A stretch of DNA of 21,040 nucleotides from Plantago elongata (Eukaryota > Streptophyta > Magnoliopsida > Lamiales > Plantaginaceae): contig JAYMSP010003111.1 in the NCBI GenBank assembly GCA_036897095.1, forward strand, positions 1 through 21,040, read 5' to 3'. Positions 1 to 10,706 of the stretch are shown here, piece by piece. Within the stretch, counting starts at the first letter, position 1. The number at the start of each line of letters is the position of its first letter. The notes beneath the pieces are model-generated. The model searched no databases and was not told the origin of the DNA. It saw only the letters and a program-made list of their open reading frames with translations. The position numbers were made by a program, and so were the translations under genes.

Positions 1-356
1 CGGTGGTGGTGGAGAATGGAGGCGGCGGTGGGTGGTGGAAGAATGAAGGAGGTGGTGGTGGAGAATGAGGAAGGAGGTGGTGGTGTAGAAGAAAGAGGAA
101 GGAGAATATTAGGGTTTATGTGTGAATTGGGATAAATGTTGAGGTGGCAGTCAACAATTGTTGAATAAGTGTGTTTTGGTGTCCAAATCAGCAATTAAAT
201 TGCCAGCTAAGCTCAGTTCGCCCGTAATTCGACGAATTACGATAAGTTATGACTAAATTTGTCAATTCGTATAAGTTGTGGACTAAATATCACACCACGT
301 ACAAAAGTGGTCAATGTAAGTGACCTATAGTAGTGGACCAAAAGTGTCACTCTCCC
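1..356. mobile_element. Right end of a MULE-like non-autonomous DNA transposon (left end outside window)
   Basis: The segment opens with a purine-rich GGT/GGA tract (1-110) and ends in CCAAAAGTGTCACTCTCCC at about 338-356. Read inward on the minus strand, the end is GGGAGAGTGACACTTTTGG followed by TCC. This matches the start (GGGAGA) and the TTGGTCC block of the better-bounded element at 867-2156. The left terminus and its target duplication lie outside the window, so the superfamily call rests on terminal resemblance only. No coding potential is visible. Confidence 0.4.
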
Positions 357-856
357 GAAGTGAATTGGTTGGCGGCAATAGAAGGCTGAAGGCCAGAATG
401 TAGGTCATATATCACTGGTGAATGAAATTAATGTGGGAGTATGCAAACGAGAGTATTGGGTGTTGGAGTTAGCAGTTTGAAGCTGATTGTTTGGGGCAAA
501 TTCAGCAACTCCAGCATTTTAGTGTTTCTTTTCTGAGATTGGGCACATTGCAGAGGAAATTAAACACTTAAAATTCTGATATTTCTTGTCCTGATATCCA
601 TAATTCCATATCCATTACGAAGTTTGACATGAAAAATGGAGAACCATATGATCAGCCATCAGATTTTAGAAGTACAAAACTGCAATATCTAAGTTAAGAA
701 AGGCTCTTTATAGACTTAGAAATCACTTGCAATAGATAATATTGATAGCAAGAGCATGACTAGCAATAAATGTCCATAGTTTCATGAATAAGTTTGCACG
801 AGTACAATGAGAGGAATGATTGAAAATGCTAATTGTTGTCTTTTTCTTTGACATCA
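357..856. other. Unassigned intergenic sequence between two MULE-like elements
   Basis: No ORF, RNA gene or repeat is recognised. The last 16 bases before the insertion (841-856) are T-rich and run into an AG, resembling a splice acceptor. With the sequence resuming at 2157 this could once have bordered an exon (see findings). Confidence 0.4.
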
Positions 857-866
857 GAGATGTTGG
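857..866. repeat. Left target-site duplication of the Pack-MULE candidate
   Basis: GAGATGTTGG at 857-866 is repeated exactly at 2157-2166, directly flanking the inverted repeats. A 9-11 bp duplication is characteristic of Mutator-like transposition. Confidence 0.85.
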
Positions 867-1065
867 GGGAGAATTGTAAAATTGGTCCTCTAAGTGACCG
901 TCCAGTTCGAATACGGTCCTTTTTTTTTCGCGTTTCAATTTAGGGACTAAAAGGATCAAAGCGGCCGTTTTTTGGCAAATTTGAATTTTGTTTTTGGTCC
1001 TATGCTAACTGGATTCGTGACATGGACGTTTTGCGATTTTGGTCCTTCTTCTTCCTCTCTCCGCG

Positions 1066-1212
1066 ACGCCACCACCACCACTTGCCTCCGAATCTGCCAC
1101 CACCACCACAGTCATCCGCCTCACCACCACCACCACCACAGTAGTCCACCTCACCACCACCAAACGTCCACCACCACCACCACTTGCCTCCGAATCTGCC
1201 ACCACCACGTTG
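1066..1212. repeat. CCA-trinucleotide-rich tract with a duplicated segment
   Basis: Long runs of CCA/CAC lie inside the MULE-like element. A segment containing CTTGCCTCCGAATCTGCC occurs at 1081 and again at 1183, a 102-bp tandem duplication. Open frames through this stretch (for example 972-1388, plus) give only His/Thr/Ser/Pro low-complexity peptides and are not supported as genes. Confidence 0.75.
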
Positions 1213-1611
1213 ACAATGGCTTCATCACCTCCACCCTCCGCCACCACTCATCCATCAGCAGACCCACCTCCCACTCACACCACCTCACAACCTCTCAATT
1301 TGCTTGCTCCAGCCTTCTTCCCAGCACTAAAACCAATTACTACAGTCTGAGCGGCTCCGCCACGTCGTTTCGTCAATCAATAGAATAGAATATCAATCTC
1401 TTCTCTTCTGATTCAATTGGATGTAGAGTGAGATCACAGATCGAAGAGAGTTGATGATGAAATGATGGTCAAATGAGATCTAGTGATGGATTGGTAAATT
1501 TAAATGGGGAAAATGGAAAGGAATCCGAGTTTTAACTTTCCGCATGAATGATTATTGCTATCACAATGTAAATTTCTTCATTTTGTGGTGGAATTCTACT
1601 TCTGCTTCCAT

Positions 1612-1674
1612 GGCCTGAAACTTCTTCTCCCAGTCATCAAGCACACCGATCTCTTTTTCGGAGAGGCCGTCGAG
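1612..1674 (-). pseudogene. Captured fragment of a MAPR (steroid-binding protein-like) gene inside the MULE
   Basis: The minus-strand translation contains LDGLSEKEIGVLDDWEKKF followed by QA. This strongly resembles the C-terminal helix region of small plant membrane-associated progesterone receptor proteins (cytochrome-b5-like, about 100 residues; recalled Arabidopsis form EGLTEKEINTLNDWETKF). The similarity stops just where family members continue KYPVVG, and the sequence upstream is not recognisable in one frame. It is therefore a short, broken fragment and not a gene. The cytochrome-b5 core and its haem-binding residues are absent. The match is from memory of the family; a protein search would settle it. 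Confidence 0.55.
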
Positions 1675-2156
1675 AGGAAGACATCGACGCTCCACAACTC
1701 GCCGGTCTTTGTCCTGGTGGTGAGCGGATCTGAATTTGAAATTGGGAGAGTGAGGGTTTGATTGGTGATAGGATTGGAGGAGGAGAAAACTAGGTGGCCA
1801 CCACCGAACCCTTCTTCTTCCTCCCAGATCCGCCCACCACCACCCTCCAGCTTCAACCACCACCGTCTCCGATCTGTCTCCCTACCTTCGTCTCCAATCA
1901 GTTAATTCGTCCGACTCAGAAAAGGACCAAAATCGCACAAAATTACCTTCTTGTTCGATTTTGGTCCATTTTTTCCATGTATGTGTGCCATGTCACGCCA
2001 CATCAACGACAACTCAGTCTTCTCACGCCAACTCAGCTTCAATATGCACATACGGTATTTTATACGGGCCTCAGGACCAAAATCGAAACGGAAAAAAAAA
2101 ATTGGATCAAAATCGAACTGGACGGTCACTTAGAGGACCAATTTTGTAATTCTCCT

Positions 2157-2166
2157 GAGATGTTGG
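2157..2166. repeat. Right target-site duplication of the Pack-MULE candidate
   Basis: GAGATGTTGG, identical to 857-866, starts immediately after the right inverted repeat. Confidence 0.85.
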
Positions 2167-2688
2167 CTTGTGAGGGCATTAACTCGGTTTGGGCATTATC
2201 GTCTGATTCACTCAACTATGAAGAGGTGGCTGTAAAGAATGTGTACTAAGAGAGTGTATGTAGTTAATTGCAGTTACGATTTTGCATAGATTTCTTCTTC
2301 AGGTAAGGTATGTCGTCTCACTATTTCTTGATTAGTGTTGCATGGTTTATCCAATCCACTTCTCATGGTTCTGACTACTGAGTGAATCTGACTCCTACTT
2401 GTAGTTCCTACTTTCTCTGTCAATCGAATACTGCATAATTAATATATAAGTGTGATATATTTGGTAAAACGTTGGGTGAAGTAGAACCTTTCTCACAACA
2501 GGACATGATCTTTAAGAATTTGGACTGTAAATAAGATAAGTAAACAGCAAAACTTTCCGGTATGCAAGTAGAAAATTGCTTCAAGCATTTTTACATCGCA
2601 TCAGGATGAAAACTGTATGCTACGCATAAAAAAATGCCAAGTGTGATATTGGTACTCTTAAGCTTTACTACCAAATAAGTGCATTAGT
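2167..2688. other. Unassigned sequence downstream of the FMO gene, possible remnant 3' exon
   Basis: From 2157 a plus-strand frame stays open to a TAA at about 2247-2249 (ending SLNYEEVAVKNVY) and would have followed the acceptor-like sequence before 857. I do not recognise the peptide. The rest (about 2250-2688) would contain the 3' untranslated and termination region of the minus-strand FMO gene, but no clear polyadenylation motif stands out. Confidence 0.2.
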
Positions 2689-5153
2689 TCATGAAGTGAA
2701 ATCTTCTTGCCAAAACTGTGTGAAGTGTGAGCTGCTATGAGCTACTTCAAGCAACTCTTGATCCTCTTTGTATTCATCACGATAAGTCTCCAAATTGATC
2801 TCAGAGTTTCTTAAAGCTGAGAGGCATAGCTCTTTCCTCCATTCTTCTAAATGTGGAAACCCGATAAAATCTGCATATTTATCACAATACTGCAAACAGA
2901 TTGAAGCCATGTAACATTTAATAAGTCGTCAAGTATACTTCAGAATGTAATTGTTGAAGTAACTTTAACTCTTTACCTCAAAATTTGCAAGATCATGGGT
3001 AATATGCTTTGGAATACCAGCAATATCTCGCGAGTGATAAAACTCTTTTATCGATCGCATCATACAGTCCCGTGATGGCAACTTTCTTTTGCCGGAGAGG
3101 AGTTGAGCAATCCATTTTGCTTGAGATTCAAAGAAAGGAAACCCTATAAGCTACATCCATTTTGAAAACCAATCAGAAAACCTCCATAAGTTTAATGTTC
3201 TCAAAACGCTTAATGAAAGCTAAATTATTTTTGAAATATCACACTTCTAATGTTACCTTTCTAGGGATACCGATAAAGCTTAAAGACGGGGCTAGTGAGG
3301 GAGGGAATGTATGCTCATAAAGAGGTCCCACCCTGTCATCGTCCACACCTACTAGTCCTTTGGTGTCAAGAAACGGAAACGAGTAAGAGTACCTGCACAT
3401 TGCTCACTTAGTTAACAAGTTGTCGATGCTTTAAGCCAGGATCACTTTGAACTCTGTCTAGGTATCTCATGTGATCCATGGAGTGATCTATATAGTACGT
3501 CACCCATAAAATAACTTCAAATATGTCAAAGTAGATAAATTTGTAGTGCTTTTCCATTTTACCCTGTGCAGTATATGATAGTATCTGCTGTGACCCAAGA
3601 GCCATCCGTGAACAGAACACGTCCGTCTTCATGTAGTGATTCTATCTGCATGATGATATAAAAAATTGAATTTTTTTCTTTTTGATTTTTTTACCCTGGT
3701 AGTCAAGCAATCCAAAGTCCAAACCGACAAACCTGTGAACGCAGCTGTAGATTTTCGTACTTAGAGATCACTTTTGATAAGCCTGGCGAAATATCATGAG
3801 ATTTGGTACTAAGATGGATATCCTTTGCCACATTAACAAGCTCCATGGATATGTCTTGTCCACTCAAAGAACTTCCAACAACCACAACTACCTATAGCAT
3901 GATGAAAGAAAAGAGTGATTATCAAAATTTGTGTTAGGTTGTTGATAAAGGTTGAGTTAGTGCCAAGTTGTGCATGTAAACTGATTACTAAACATAAAGC
4001 TTTCTATAACAGGAAATGTTGTTGGAGAATGTCCCCACCAATAAATGTTACATGCACTTTTCTTTCTTTCGACGAGACAAGATGACTGTTAAAAAGCTTT
4101 TTGATGGCCGAATGCTCTGGTTGGTAGTGTTAAGCAATGTAGACTATCGGTCCTACAGATGTCTGCTACATTTACAGTACTAGATTGTTCAGTACATTCT
4201 AGTTCTGATGGCTTACGAAGACTCCTAAAATGGTTATTCGTAATGCATCACTACGTACCTAATAGTGATATGCAAGCCAATCCTACGAAACATATAAGGC
4301 GTGCAATAGTATAAGAGAAAGAATAACTTGTGTGTTTGGCTAGTATAATTGTATCACCTCATTCTTGAAGGACTCAGGGACTCTGTAGATATGACTGTGC
4401 ATCTGTTTCCTTCTCCATGTATCCATTCCTAAATAAACACAAGATCATTATAAATTAGCCTCTAAGATTAAATGCATAAAACATATATGCTTAAAGCATT
4501 GTCGCAACTTATTTCAAGACATGAATGACTTTCAACCAGATTTTTCCAAATGAACTTTTGCAGGTATGATTTTTAAGCACAGGCTTGTACAAAAGAGAAG
4601 TACCTTTAATTTTCGGCAACCTTGGTTGTGAGTAGTGACCGGTGGCAACAACCACCGCGTCATACACTTCTTCCACCGCCTTCTCCGCCTTGCTCTTCAC
4701 CACCCACTTCAAGTCCTTAACCAAAACAGGATAATCCAACATCTCCACATGCTCAACCTTAGTATTGAACCTGATCATCTCTCTTAAACCAAACCTCTCA
4801 CAAAAATCTTGAAGGTACAAAAGAAGTTCCCTATGGCCAGGAAACCTCCTCATATCGCGGCCTTTCTTTGCCACAAACGGGAAATCAGTGAACCCCATGA
4901 TCTCTCTCGGCGAAGTTAGCCTCAATGAGTCATAGATGCTACTATGAACTTTTAAGGGGCCATCTCTGCCCAGAGGATTCTCGGTTTCAACTCTAGGGTC
5001 GTATAGCCACTGCCCTCCAACGTCGTGGTTTTGTTCTAGAACCACCACACTATGGCCTTCCTTCCTCAGCTCCCGAGCAGCAACTAGCCCTCCGGGACCT
5101 GCACCGATCACACATACTCGTATCGACGAGTTGTTGTTTCCTTCAGAAACCAT
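2689..5153 (-). CDS. Flavin-containing monooxygenase, FMO GS-OX-like, seven exons, 457 aa, intact
   Basis: Exons on the minus strand: 5153-4604, 4428-4358, 3891-3733, 3645-3563, 3392-3257, 3150-2977 and 2889-2689. All introns are GT-AG and all junctions keep frame (1,374 nt, 457 residues plus TGA), the usual length for this family. The ATG at 5153 sits in a good ACCATGG context. Motifs: FAD-binding GAGPGG at residues 17-22; ATGHYSQP at 170-177; MHSHIYR at 193-199, the plant form of the FMO signature; NADPH-binding VVVVVGSSLSGQD at 208-220; YCTGY at 285-289; and the C-terminal FGFPHLEEWRK-type block typical of plant GS-OX-like FMOs (here FIGFPHLEEWRKELCLSAL). Such enzymes use FAD, NADPH and oxygen to S- or N-oxygenate small molecules. 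In Brassicales some oxidise methylthioalkyl glucosinolates; elsewhere the substrate is usually unknown, so the substrate here is not assigned. No signal peptide is seen. Odd point: RRK stands where relatives usually have PGK/PGR just before QMHSH. Confidence 0.95.
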
Positions 5154-5204
5154 GGTAGAATAATACAAGGAAGGTGCAATATGAAACTAGCTAGGCTAGT
5201 GGAG

Positions 5205-5212
5205 TTTTTATA
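5205..5212 (-). promoter_or_regulatory. TATA box of the FMO gene
   Basis: The minus strand reads TATAAAAA here, about 52 bp upstream of the FMO ATG. Transcription would start near 5175-5182 and leave a leader of roughly 25 nt. The spacing fits a plant TATA promoter; the start site itself is inferred. Confidence 0.6.
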
Positions 5213-6828
5213 GCACTTGGGAGGTTAAGAAAGTTGGACATGGAAAGAAGGCTATAATGTTGAACGGGTTTGGTAGTTTGGTAGATAGGAGACAAAAGTG
5301 AGAAATTGTTTTGATCATTTTAAGTAGTGCATGTACTATACCTCTTTTCTCTGGAGTCATTTTTGGAAATCTTGCACTTAAAGAATAGTGGCATTCTGCA
5401 GTTTTGACTGCTAAGATATCTTCTGTCCTTGCCTAGCTAGCTAGTTAATACATGTTAACTGCATGTATGGTATGGTAACATACTTGTCATAAATTAAGGT
5501 ATAACAATCATCTTGACATATTGGGAGTATGTTTCTTAAGTTAACTATGTGTTCTCGAAATTTCACATTCGAAATTAATAATGAACTCTATATGGAGAAA
5601 TTAACATTTTCATCTTCGGATTAGATACTTATATATTTTGTAATCGAACTCTCTCCTTCTCTCTTAAAACTACTTCAAAATAAATACTTTTTATTATCTA
5701 ATATTGTATTATAAATTAGATGTATAAAGTAATATGTTTGTAAAAGTAAAGGAAAAGTTCAAGTTGATGAATTGGTGACTTTGTTTCTTTTTACTTAATT
5801 TTGTGGACTCTGTGAGTTGGGAAGATTGCCTACATTCCAAGTCAAGGGAACATGAGATGATCATGGAATGGAATTTGGTGTAATTATTTTTTCTCAATCT
5901 TTAACTATCGTCCAGTCTCCAGTTGCCTTTTACTTTTCTTTATCTTAAATGGAGGAGGAACAAATCGGCACACCCAAAAAAGAAAATAATTAAAAAGGTG
6001 AATAATTTTATGACATGCAAACAACGAAGCAAATAATTGACAAATAATTCAGTATTTTACTTCCAACTAATATGTCAAGAATTTAAATACTAATTTTCTT
6101 AAAAAAATGTCTAAACAAAATCATTTACAAACGTACCTTAACACTAAATACTAATTAACTTATTGTATTGTAATCCATTTACATTTTATGGATGAAGGTA
6201 GAAGAATTCACTTTGACATTATTTATGACGTCCGAAATTTCAGATAATTAGTCATCGAAAGAACGAGTCAAAGTTTTGAAAATGAAAAGATTTTCTTAAT
6301 AAATAGAAAAGTCAAAGTAATTTTTATGATTTTTTGCGTTTATTGAATTTAAAGGTATGCCTAGTGAGATTAAAGTCACACACATTTTTCATTATGTTTC
6401 TAAATTGTTAGCATATGTAATGATTTTTTGCATCAGTACTATATATTCAATTATAATTTTGACATCGTTTATTAATTTCTTAAGAGAATGTGTGATGTAT
6501 TTAAGGTAATTTTTACTTTTTAAAATAATTTATTATAGTTAATTCAAAATTTAATATAGTTAAACCATCATTAGGCAAAGTAATCAAATTACAAGGATGT
6601 CATCGAAACTTCATTAAACAAGCTTTAAATAAGTTACTTAAAACATATATAACATATATAATTACAATGATGAAATATCCAGTCATCTCAATGCTTACAA
6701 ACAACTATTCTCATACTAAAAAAATTACAGTAAATATTAATTCGGTATTTTTTATGCAAAAGCAAAATTAGTTGTTAAAATAGACTTTAAAACTGTTGGA
6801 CCGGAATTGGTACTGGAACAGTAGACAA
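5213..6828. other. FMO upstream region and AT-rich intergenic sequence
   Basis: No coding sequence, RNA gene or well-bounded transposon is recognised. The proximal few hundred bases presumably hold FMO regulatory sequence, including CTAGCTAG palindromes near 5440. From 5600 onward the sequence is strongly AT-rich, with many stops in all frames. Confidence 0.5.
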
Positions 6829-6853
6829 TGTTGACTCCAATTATGAGTCAACA
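6829..6853. repeat. Perfect 9-bp inverted repeat (hairpin)
   Basis: TGTTGACTC at 6829-6837 and GAGTCAACA at 6845-6853 form a perfect stem with a 7-nt loop. It contains TTGAC/GTCAA cores (W-box-like) but no gene lies next to it. Function unknown. Confidence 0.6.
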
Positions 6854-6949
6854 ATGCAGTCAACACTAATTTCCTGGGTAGAGTATATTGCAGCGGATGT
6901 GACAAACTATTTTTCACAAATCAAACCAGCATATAATATATACTGACGG

Positions 6950-7432
6950 TGTTGGGCTAAATTTCCACTAGTCAGGATAGTAGAACTACAAAAGGAGTTT
7001 AGGATCAATCACAAACGAATGATAAAACTTACGGAAAACTAGACCTAGAATAAACTCGAACAAAGAACCTAATGTAGTAACTACACGATGAATGATTCAC
7101 AAACATGTTTGATGAACACCCAATATGATAGCTAATACAAGTTTAGTAAAGCAAGACACAACAATGAGATATGAATGTGTGAAGTATCGGTGTGTCTTGC
7201 AAAGTAGCCTTCGTCCTGTTTATATATATATTTCGATCTTCATGCTCGAATAGAGGAAGGAATGTTTCCGTAAGGAAGTTTTTCTTCTTTACTTTTCTTG
7301 AGCCGGCTGCTAGAAGGAATGTCAATATTGTATATTATGTTCAATATATTTCCTTCTAGTCTTTCTCTTGAAGATTCTTTATATATTGTGGTTGATCTCT
7401 TGCTTCTTCTTCAACAAAATCTTTGATCAACA
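6950..7432 (-). mobile_element. Possible Copia-type solo LTR fossil
   Basis: Read on the minus strand, the segment begins TGTTG (7432) and ends CAACA (6950), the TG...CA inverted ends expected of an LTR. It contains a TATA-like TATATATATAAACAGG near 7215-7230. No primer-binding site, polypurine tract or internal coding region is seen, and I find no matching 5-bp target duplication. It is therefore old or wrongly bounded. Family assignment is tentative. Confidence 0.33.
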
Positions 7433-8676
7433 ATTAGTCCAATTACAAAAGTTGTTTCCTGCAAAATAAACACTCAATCAAACACAATCATTGAACTAAT
7501 TAAGAAAGACAAGATTATATATAAAGTGCATTATGCAATGACCCTTTCAATAGATCTCTTTCCAAATAAACTTGTCATTGAACTTCTACTGCATGCCTTT
7601 TGTTGGAGTTTGAATTATGTAGTATTAAGAGAAAAGAAAAAAAAAGTATAGTTTAAAAACATGAGAAAAGAAAATGAAAAAGTGAGTATGATAGGGTTTG
7701 AGGGTTGGAGATCGAGAATTTGATTGAGTTTGTTGTTAGTAGAAGTTAATGTGGCAGTTTGATAGGGTTTGAGGGTTGGAGACAATCTTAGATTTTTTTT
7801 AAAAATAATTTAGGTGTGGTAGAGTGTGGGTTATGAAGATGGTGAATGAAACCGAATGTAAGAGATTAGTCTGCTGAGTAGAGGGTTAGCCATCAGTGCT
7901 TAAGACTCTGTTTGCTTCGATTTGGTGTCTATACTTTACTTAGCAAATAGTCTCTTAAGATAGAACATCAAAGACATAGAGTTAGAATTCTAGCATTGAA
8001 TTGCTAATCGTTGAACTTGACAGAATAGAAGATTCAAGCTTCTAAAAGAGTAAGAGAGAATAAAGAAGGGTTGGGTTGAAGTGTGTTCAAATTCCTATTT
8101 GGGGGTTTTATTTAATGCAAAGATAAAAATTCAGACGGGATACACCTTTTGAATTTTTCCTATTCAGTTACATCCTTCAGCAAATGAACAGACACATATG
8201 TTGGGCTTTTCCGCTTCAGACTTTCTATTGGGTCTAACCAAACATAATATGTTTCTGACCCAAAATGAATATAATCAACTCAAGACCGCATACCCATGAC
8301 CCGAGACCCGGCTCCAGAAGCCAGTCGGGCACGTGTAGTCAAGTGATGGAGCCATCTAGCTCCTCCTCCTTCCGGAACCTTAGGTGCCCCTTTGGGCCCA
8401 AAGATTTAAGCAAGTCTTGAACTTATATCTAGTTCCTTATTCCTTAATTTTATCTTTGTGAGACTTCTTCCTTCCTCTTGGCATTCTACATTCAATAATG
8501 CACCAATCAATATGCTTTGAGATTCAATTAATCTTTCACCTTTCAATGAATTTGAATAATTCTTTCTCAAGGGTAATCTACCACAATAATACACTACTTA
8601 TGTTCAAGAAAAGTTCATTTTCAACGTGTGGGACCCCTTTGGTTTAGGTGCAAAGACATGCATGGACTAGCCTCAT
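7433..8676. other. Intergenic sequence without recognised genes
   Basis: The only structured features are a 23-bp direct repeat (TGATAGGGTTTGAGGGTTGG plus AGA) at 7689-7711 and 7760-7782, and a GC-richer island at about 8280-8400 (ACCCGAGACCCGGCTCC region) of unknown origin. Short frames such as 8406-8594 (minus) match nothing I recognise. Confidence 0.45.
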
Positions 8677-9784
8677 TGTAGACTAAATTTTTAACAAATA
8701 AAACACTTTATATCAATTAATTGATCTGCGGATACAGTACTTTGATTCTAGTCTTCTAATCCATTGAGCTTGGATATTCAAATTCATCGTTTTAGAATTT
8801 TATGAATTCAAGGTCGAGGAAACGATGATTTGGGGACTTCTTGGCTTAATCTCGAATCAAATCGGGAACTTTGTGGTGGGGGCGAACGATAAAGAACTTT
8901 TTGAGAAATGCATGAACTCCACGAAGAACGCTTCTATATTATCACATAACAATGGCCTTTGATCTTATGTAGAGGAAGTTTGACTTTCAGAAAAAATGCT
9001 TCTTCAAGGGCTCCTTGAATTTGATGAAGAACTTCGAGAACTTTGCTCGAGCTTCTTCAGGCCTTTTGGATTTTGATCTTTATGTAGAACAAGTTTGGCC
9101 TCCGAAAACGTTTCTTCAAGGTCTTCTCAGCTTGATACTGAATCAAACGTTGCTTTTGGCTTGAATTTGATGAAGAACTTCAAGGACTTTCCTCGGGCTT
9201 CTTCAAGGATTTTGGGTTTTAATCTTCCTTTGCAGGGGTTAATCATCCAATAACGTTTCTCCAAGTGTGCAGGGACTTCTTCTTTGATCATTTGTGATTT
9301 TTCCTTCGATTGTCAGATGAACTTCTTGAATATTTCTAAACTTCCTCGTATCTTGAGGATGAGAGGATTTGTTAACACTTTGCTCTTCACTTCTTCTCTT
9401 CCATTCTCTCCTCCGGTCCACCTCTCCTCTTTGGGGAGGATGAAAATCTTTATTTTAAGCTTTTTCCTTTTCTTGAATAAGTGCATCACCTTTGTGATAT
9501 GACGCGATCTCATTGGTCGAATTTTCTTTTCCTACATGTCTTGATTTAATTGAAAGTATGCATTTTTACATAATTTTAACGGCATTCTAATTTCAGAGTA
9601 TTCAAATTGTTTTTAATATGAAGCAATTGTACTTGGCACAATTTGATAGGCTATAAATAGAGTATATTAAAATTAATTAATTTATCATAATACTTGAAAA
9701 TAAATCCGATAAATCCCAACTAAATATAATAAATTAAATTTTAATAGTTTTAATAATTTATTTGATACTTTTCGCGTGTCTACA
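8677..9784 (+). mobile_element. Probable Ty3/gypsy-type solo LTR fossil (about 1.1 kb)
   Basis: The segment starts TGTAGAC (8677) and ends GTCTACA (9784), a perfect 7-bp inverted terminus with TG...CA ends. A TATA-like GGCTATAAATAGAG lies at about 9649-9662, suitably placed before the 3' end. The interior has diverged tandem repeats (8830-9340) of the kind common in long plant gypsy LTRs. No primer-binding site follows it, no polypurine tract precedes it, and no internal coding domain is present, so it looks like a solo LTR. Flanking duplications are unclear, which suggests an old insertion. Confidence 0.45.
8830..9340. repeat. Diverged tandem repeats of about 147 bp
   Basis: TTGAATTTGATGAAGAACTT occurs at 9014 and again at 9161, a 147-bp period. 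Further blocks align in the same register (GATCTTTATGTAGAACAAGT-like and AACGTTTCTTCAAGG-like segments; a CTTGATACTGAATCAAACG-like block near 8840 and 9130). About three decayed copies can be followed. No reading frame persists through them. Confidence 0.65.
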
Positions 9785-10690
9785 CACCTACACTAATTAT
9801 CTACGTACATCTCCAAAGTTGTTATTCTAAAGGACTATTCTTAACTTTCAAACCTATATTTAGTAACATCAGTTCTTTCTTACAACACATTTCACGTTTT
9901 GAGGAGGATAAATTAGGAAGCTAACTCCTTCCTCTTTTATTTCACGCGTTGCTAACATGGCAAGTATATAAATCATTAGTTCTCTTAATCCCTCCACTTT
10001 TATTCTAATTTTTCCTTTTATGTTTATTTTCAATGATTTATATTTAATAACATATAAAATATAAAAATATAAAAATTATACTAACTTTTATATTTTCTCG
10101 TTTTCTACAGATGACTATATTTCGATCATTATAAACTTTACGATGTTTAAACTTTTAATTTACCTAAAAATAATTATTAATTAAATATGTTTCATTAAAA
10201 TACCATAATCTATTCAAATCTCTTCATACAACATTAAGTTAATAACTTAAGTCATGATTGAATGTGATAATTTATAACAATTTTAAATTTTTTTTATCAA
10301 ACAGATACAAAGAAAATACAAAGATGGCACGTTTACAAGTCCAACCAATGCAATGTGTTTTCCTCCTGTATAGAATGGTTCACGTCAATTGCTCTATTTT
10401 ATATGTGATAATTGAATATATAGTATGAATCTCCTCTAAGACCATTAATTTATATAATTTATCATTTTATTTATAGTTAATTAATAGCTATAATTAACTA
10501 CAAAAATTGAATGAGATAATTTATTTCAATTGTTTATATTATTCTACTAAAATAATTTAATATATATAAACTTGGTAAGAAATCATTTCATATCACTCTC
10601 CATCCATTTCAGAAGCTGCTAGCCATTTACATTGTTAAGTCCGAGAAATATTATAATTGTGAACACTAATTGCAGTACTCTCTTAATTAT
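9785..10690. other. AT-rich intergenic sequence
   Basis: No coding potential, RNA gene or bounded repeat is recognised; all frames are closed by frequent stops. Confidence 0.5.
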
Positions 10691-10706
10691 GTGAAGTAGA
10701 AATCTG
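10691..10706. repeat. Left target-site duplication of a SINE
   Basis: GTGAAGTAGAAATCTG matches GTGAAGTAGAAAACTG at 10797-10812 in 15 of 16 positions. Confidence 0.75.

Larger units (their letters stand above)
867..2156. mobile_element. MULE-like non-autonomous transposon, Pack-MULE candidate (1,290 bp)
   Basis: Seen directly: terminal inverted repeats at 867-919 and 2104-2156 agree at about 46 of 53 positions, sharing the blocks AAAATTGGTCCTCTAAGTGA and CCGTCCAGTTCGA. An exact 10-bp direct duplication flanks them. The interior has no transposase. It holds a (CCA)n-rich segment (about 1066-1210) and, on the minus strand, a peptide resembling the end of plant MAPR/steroid-binding proteins (1612-1674). 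Mutator-like elements make 9-11 bp duplications and often carry host gene pieces (Pack-MULEs). Mobility would need a transposase supplied in trans. The near-perfect duplication and similar arms suggest a fairly recent insertion. Confidence 0.8.

Noticed and set aside
972-1388. 138-codon plus-strand frame and overlapping Gly/Val-rich minus-strand frame
   Set aside because: Both are products of the CCA-trinucleotide tract in all frames; low complexity and inside a transposon.
1794-2249. 151-codon plus-strand frame
   Set aside because: It runs across the right end of the MULE-like element and its target duplication, so it is a chance fusion of transposon and flanking sequence.
5154-5168. Five-codon upstream extension of the FMO frame
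   Set aside because: The upstream start would be TTG, whereas ATG at 5153 lies in an ACCATGG context and fits family N termini.
9239-9513. Overlapping frames of 60-72 codons on both strands
   Set aside because: They sit inside the probable LTR, change with the tandem repeat phase and show no conserved domain.
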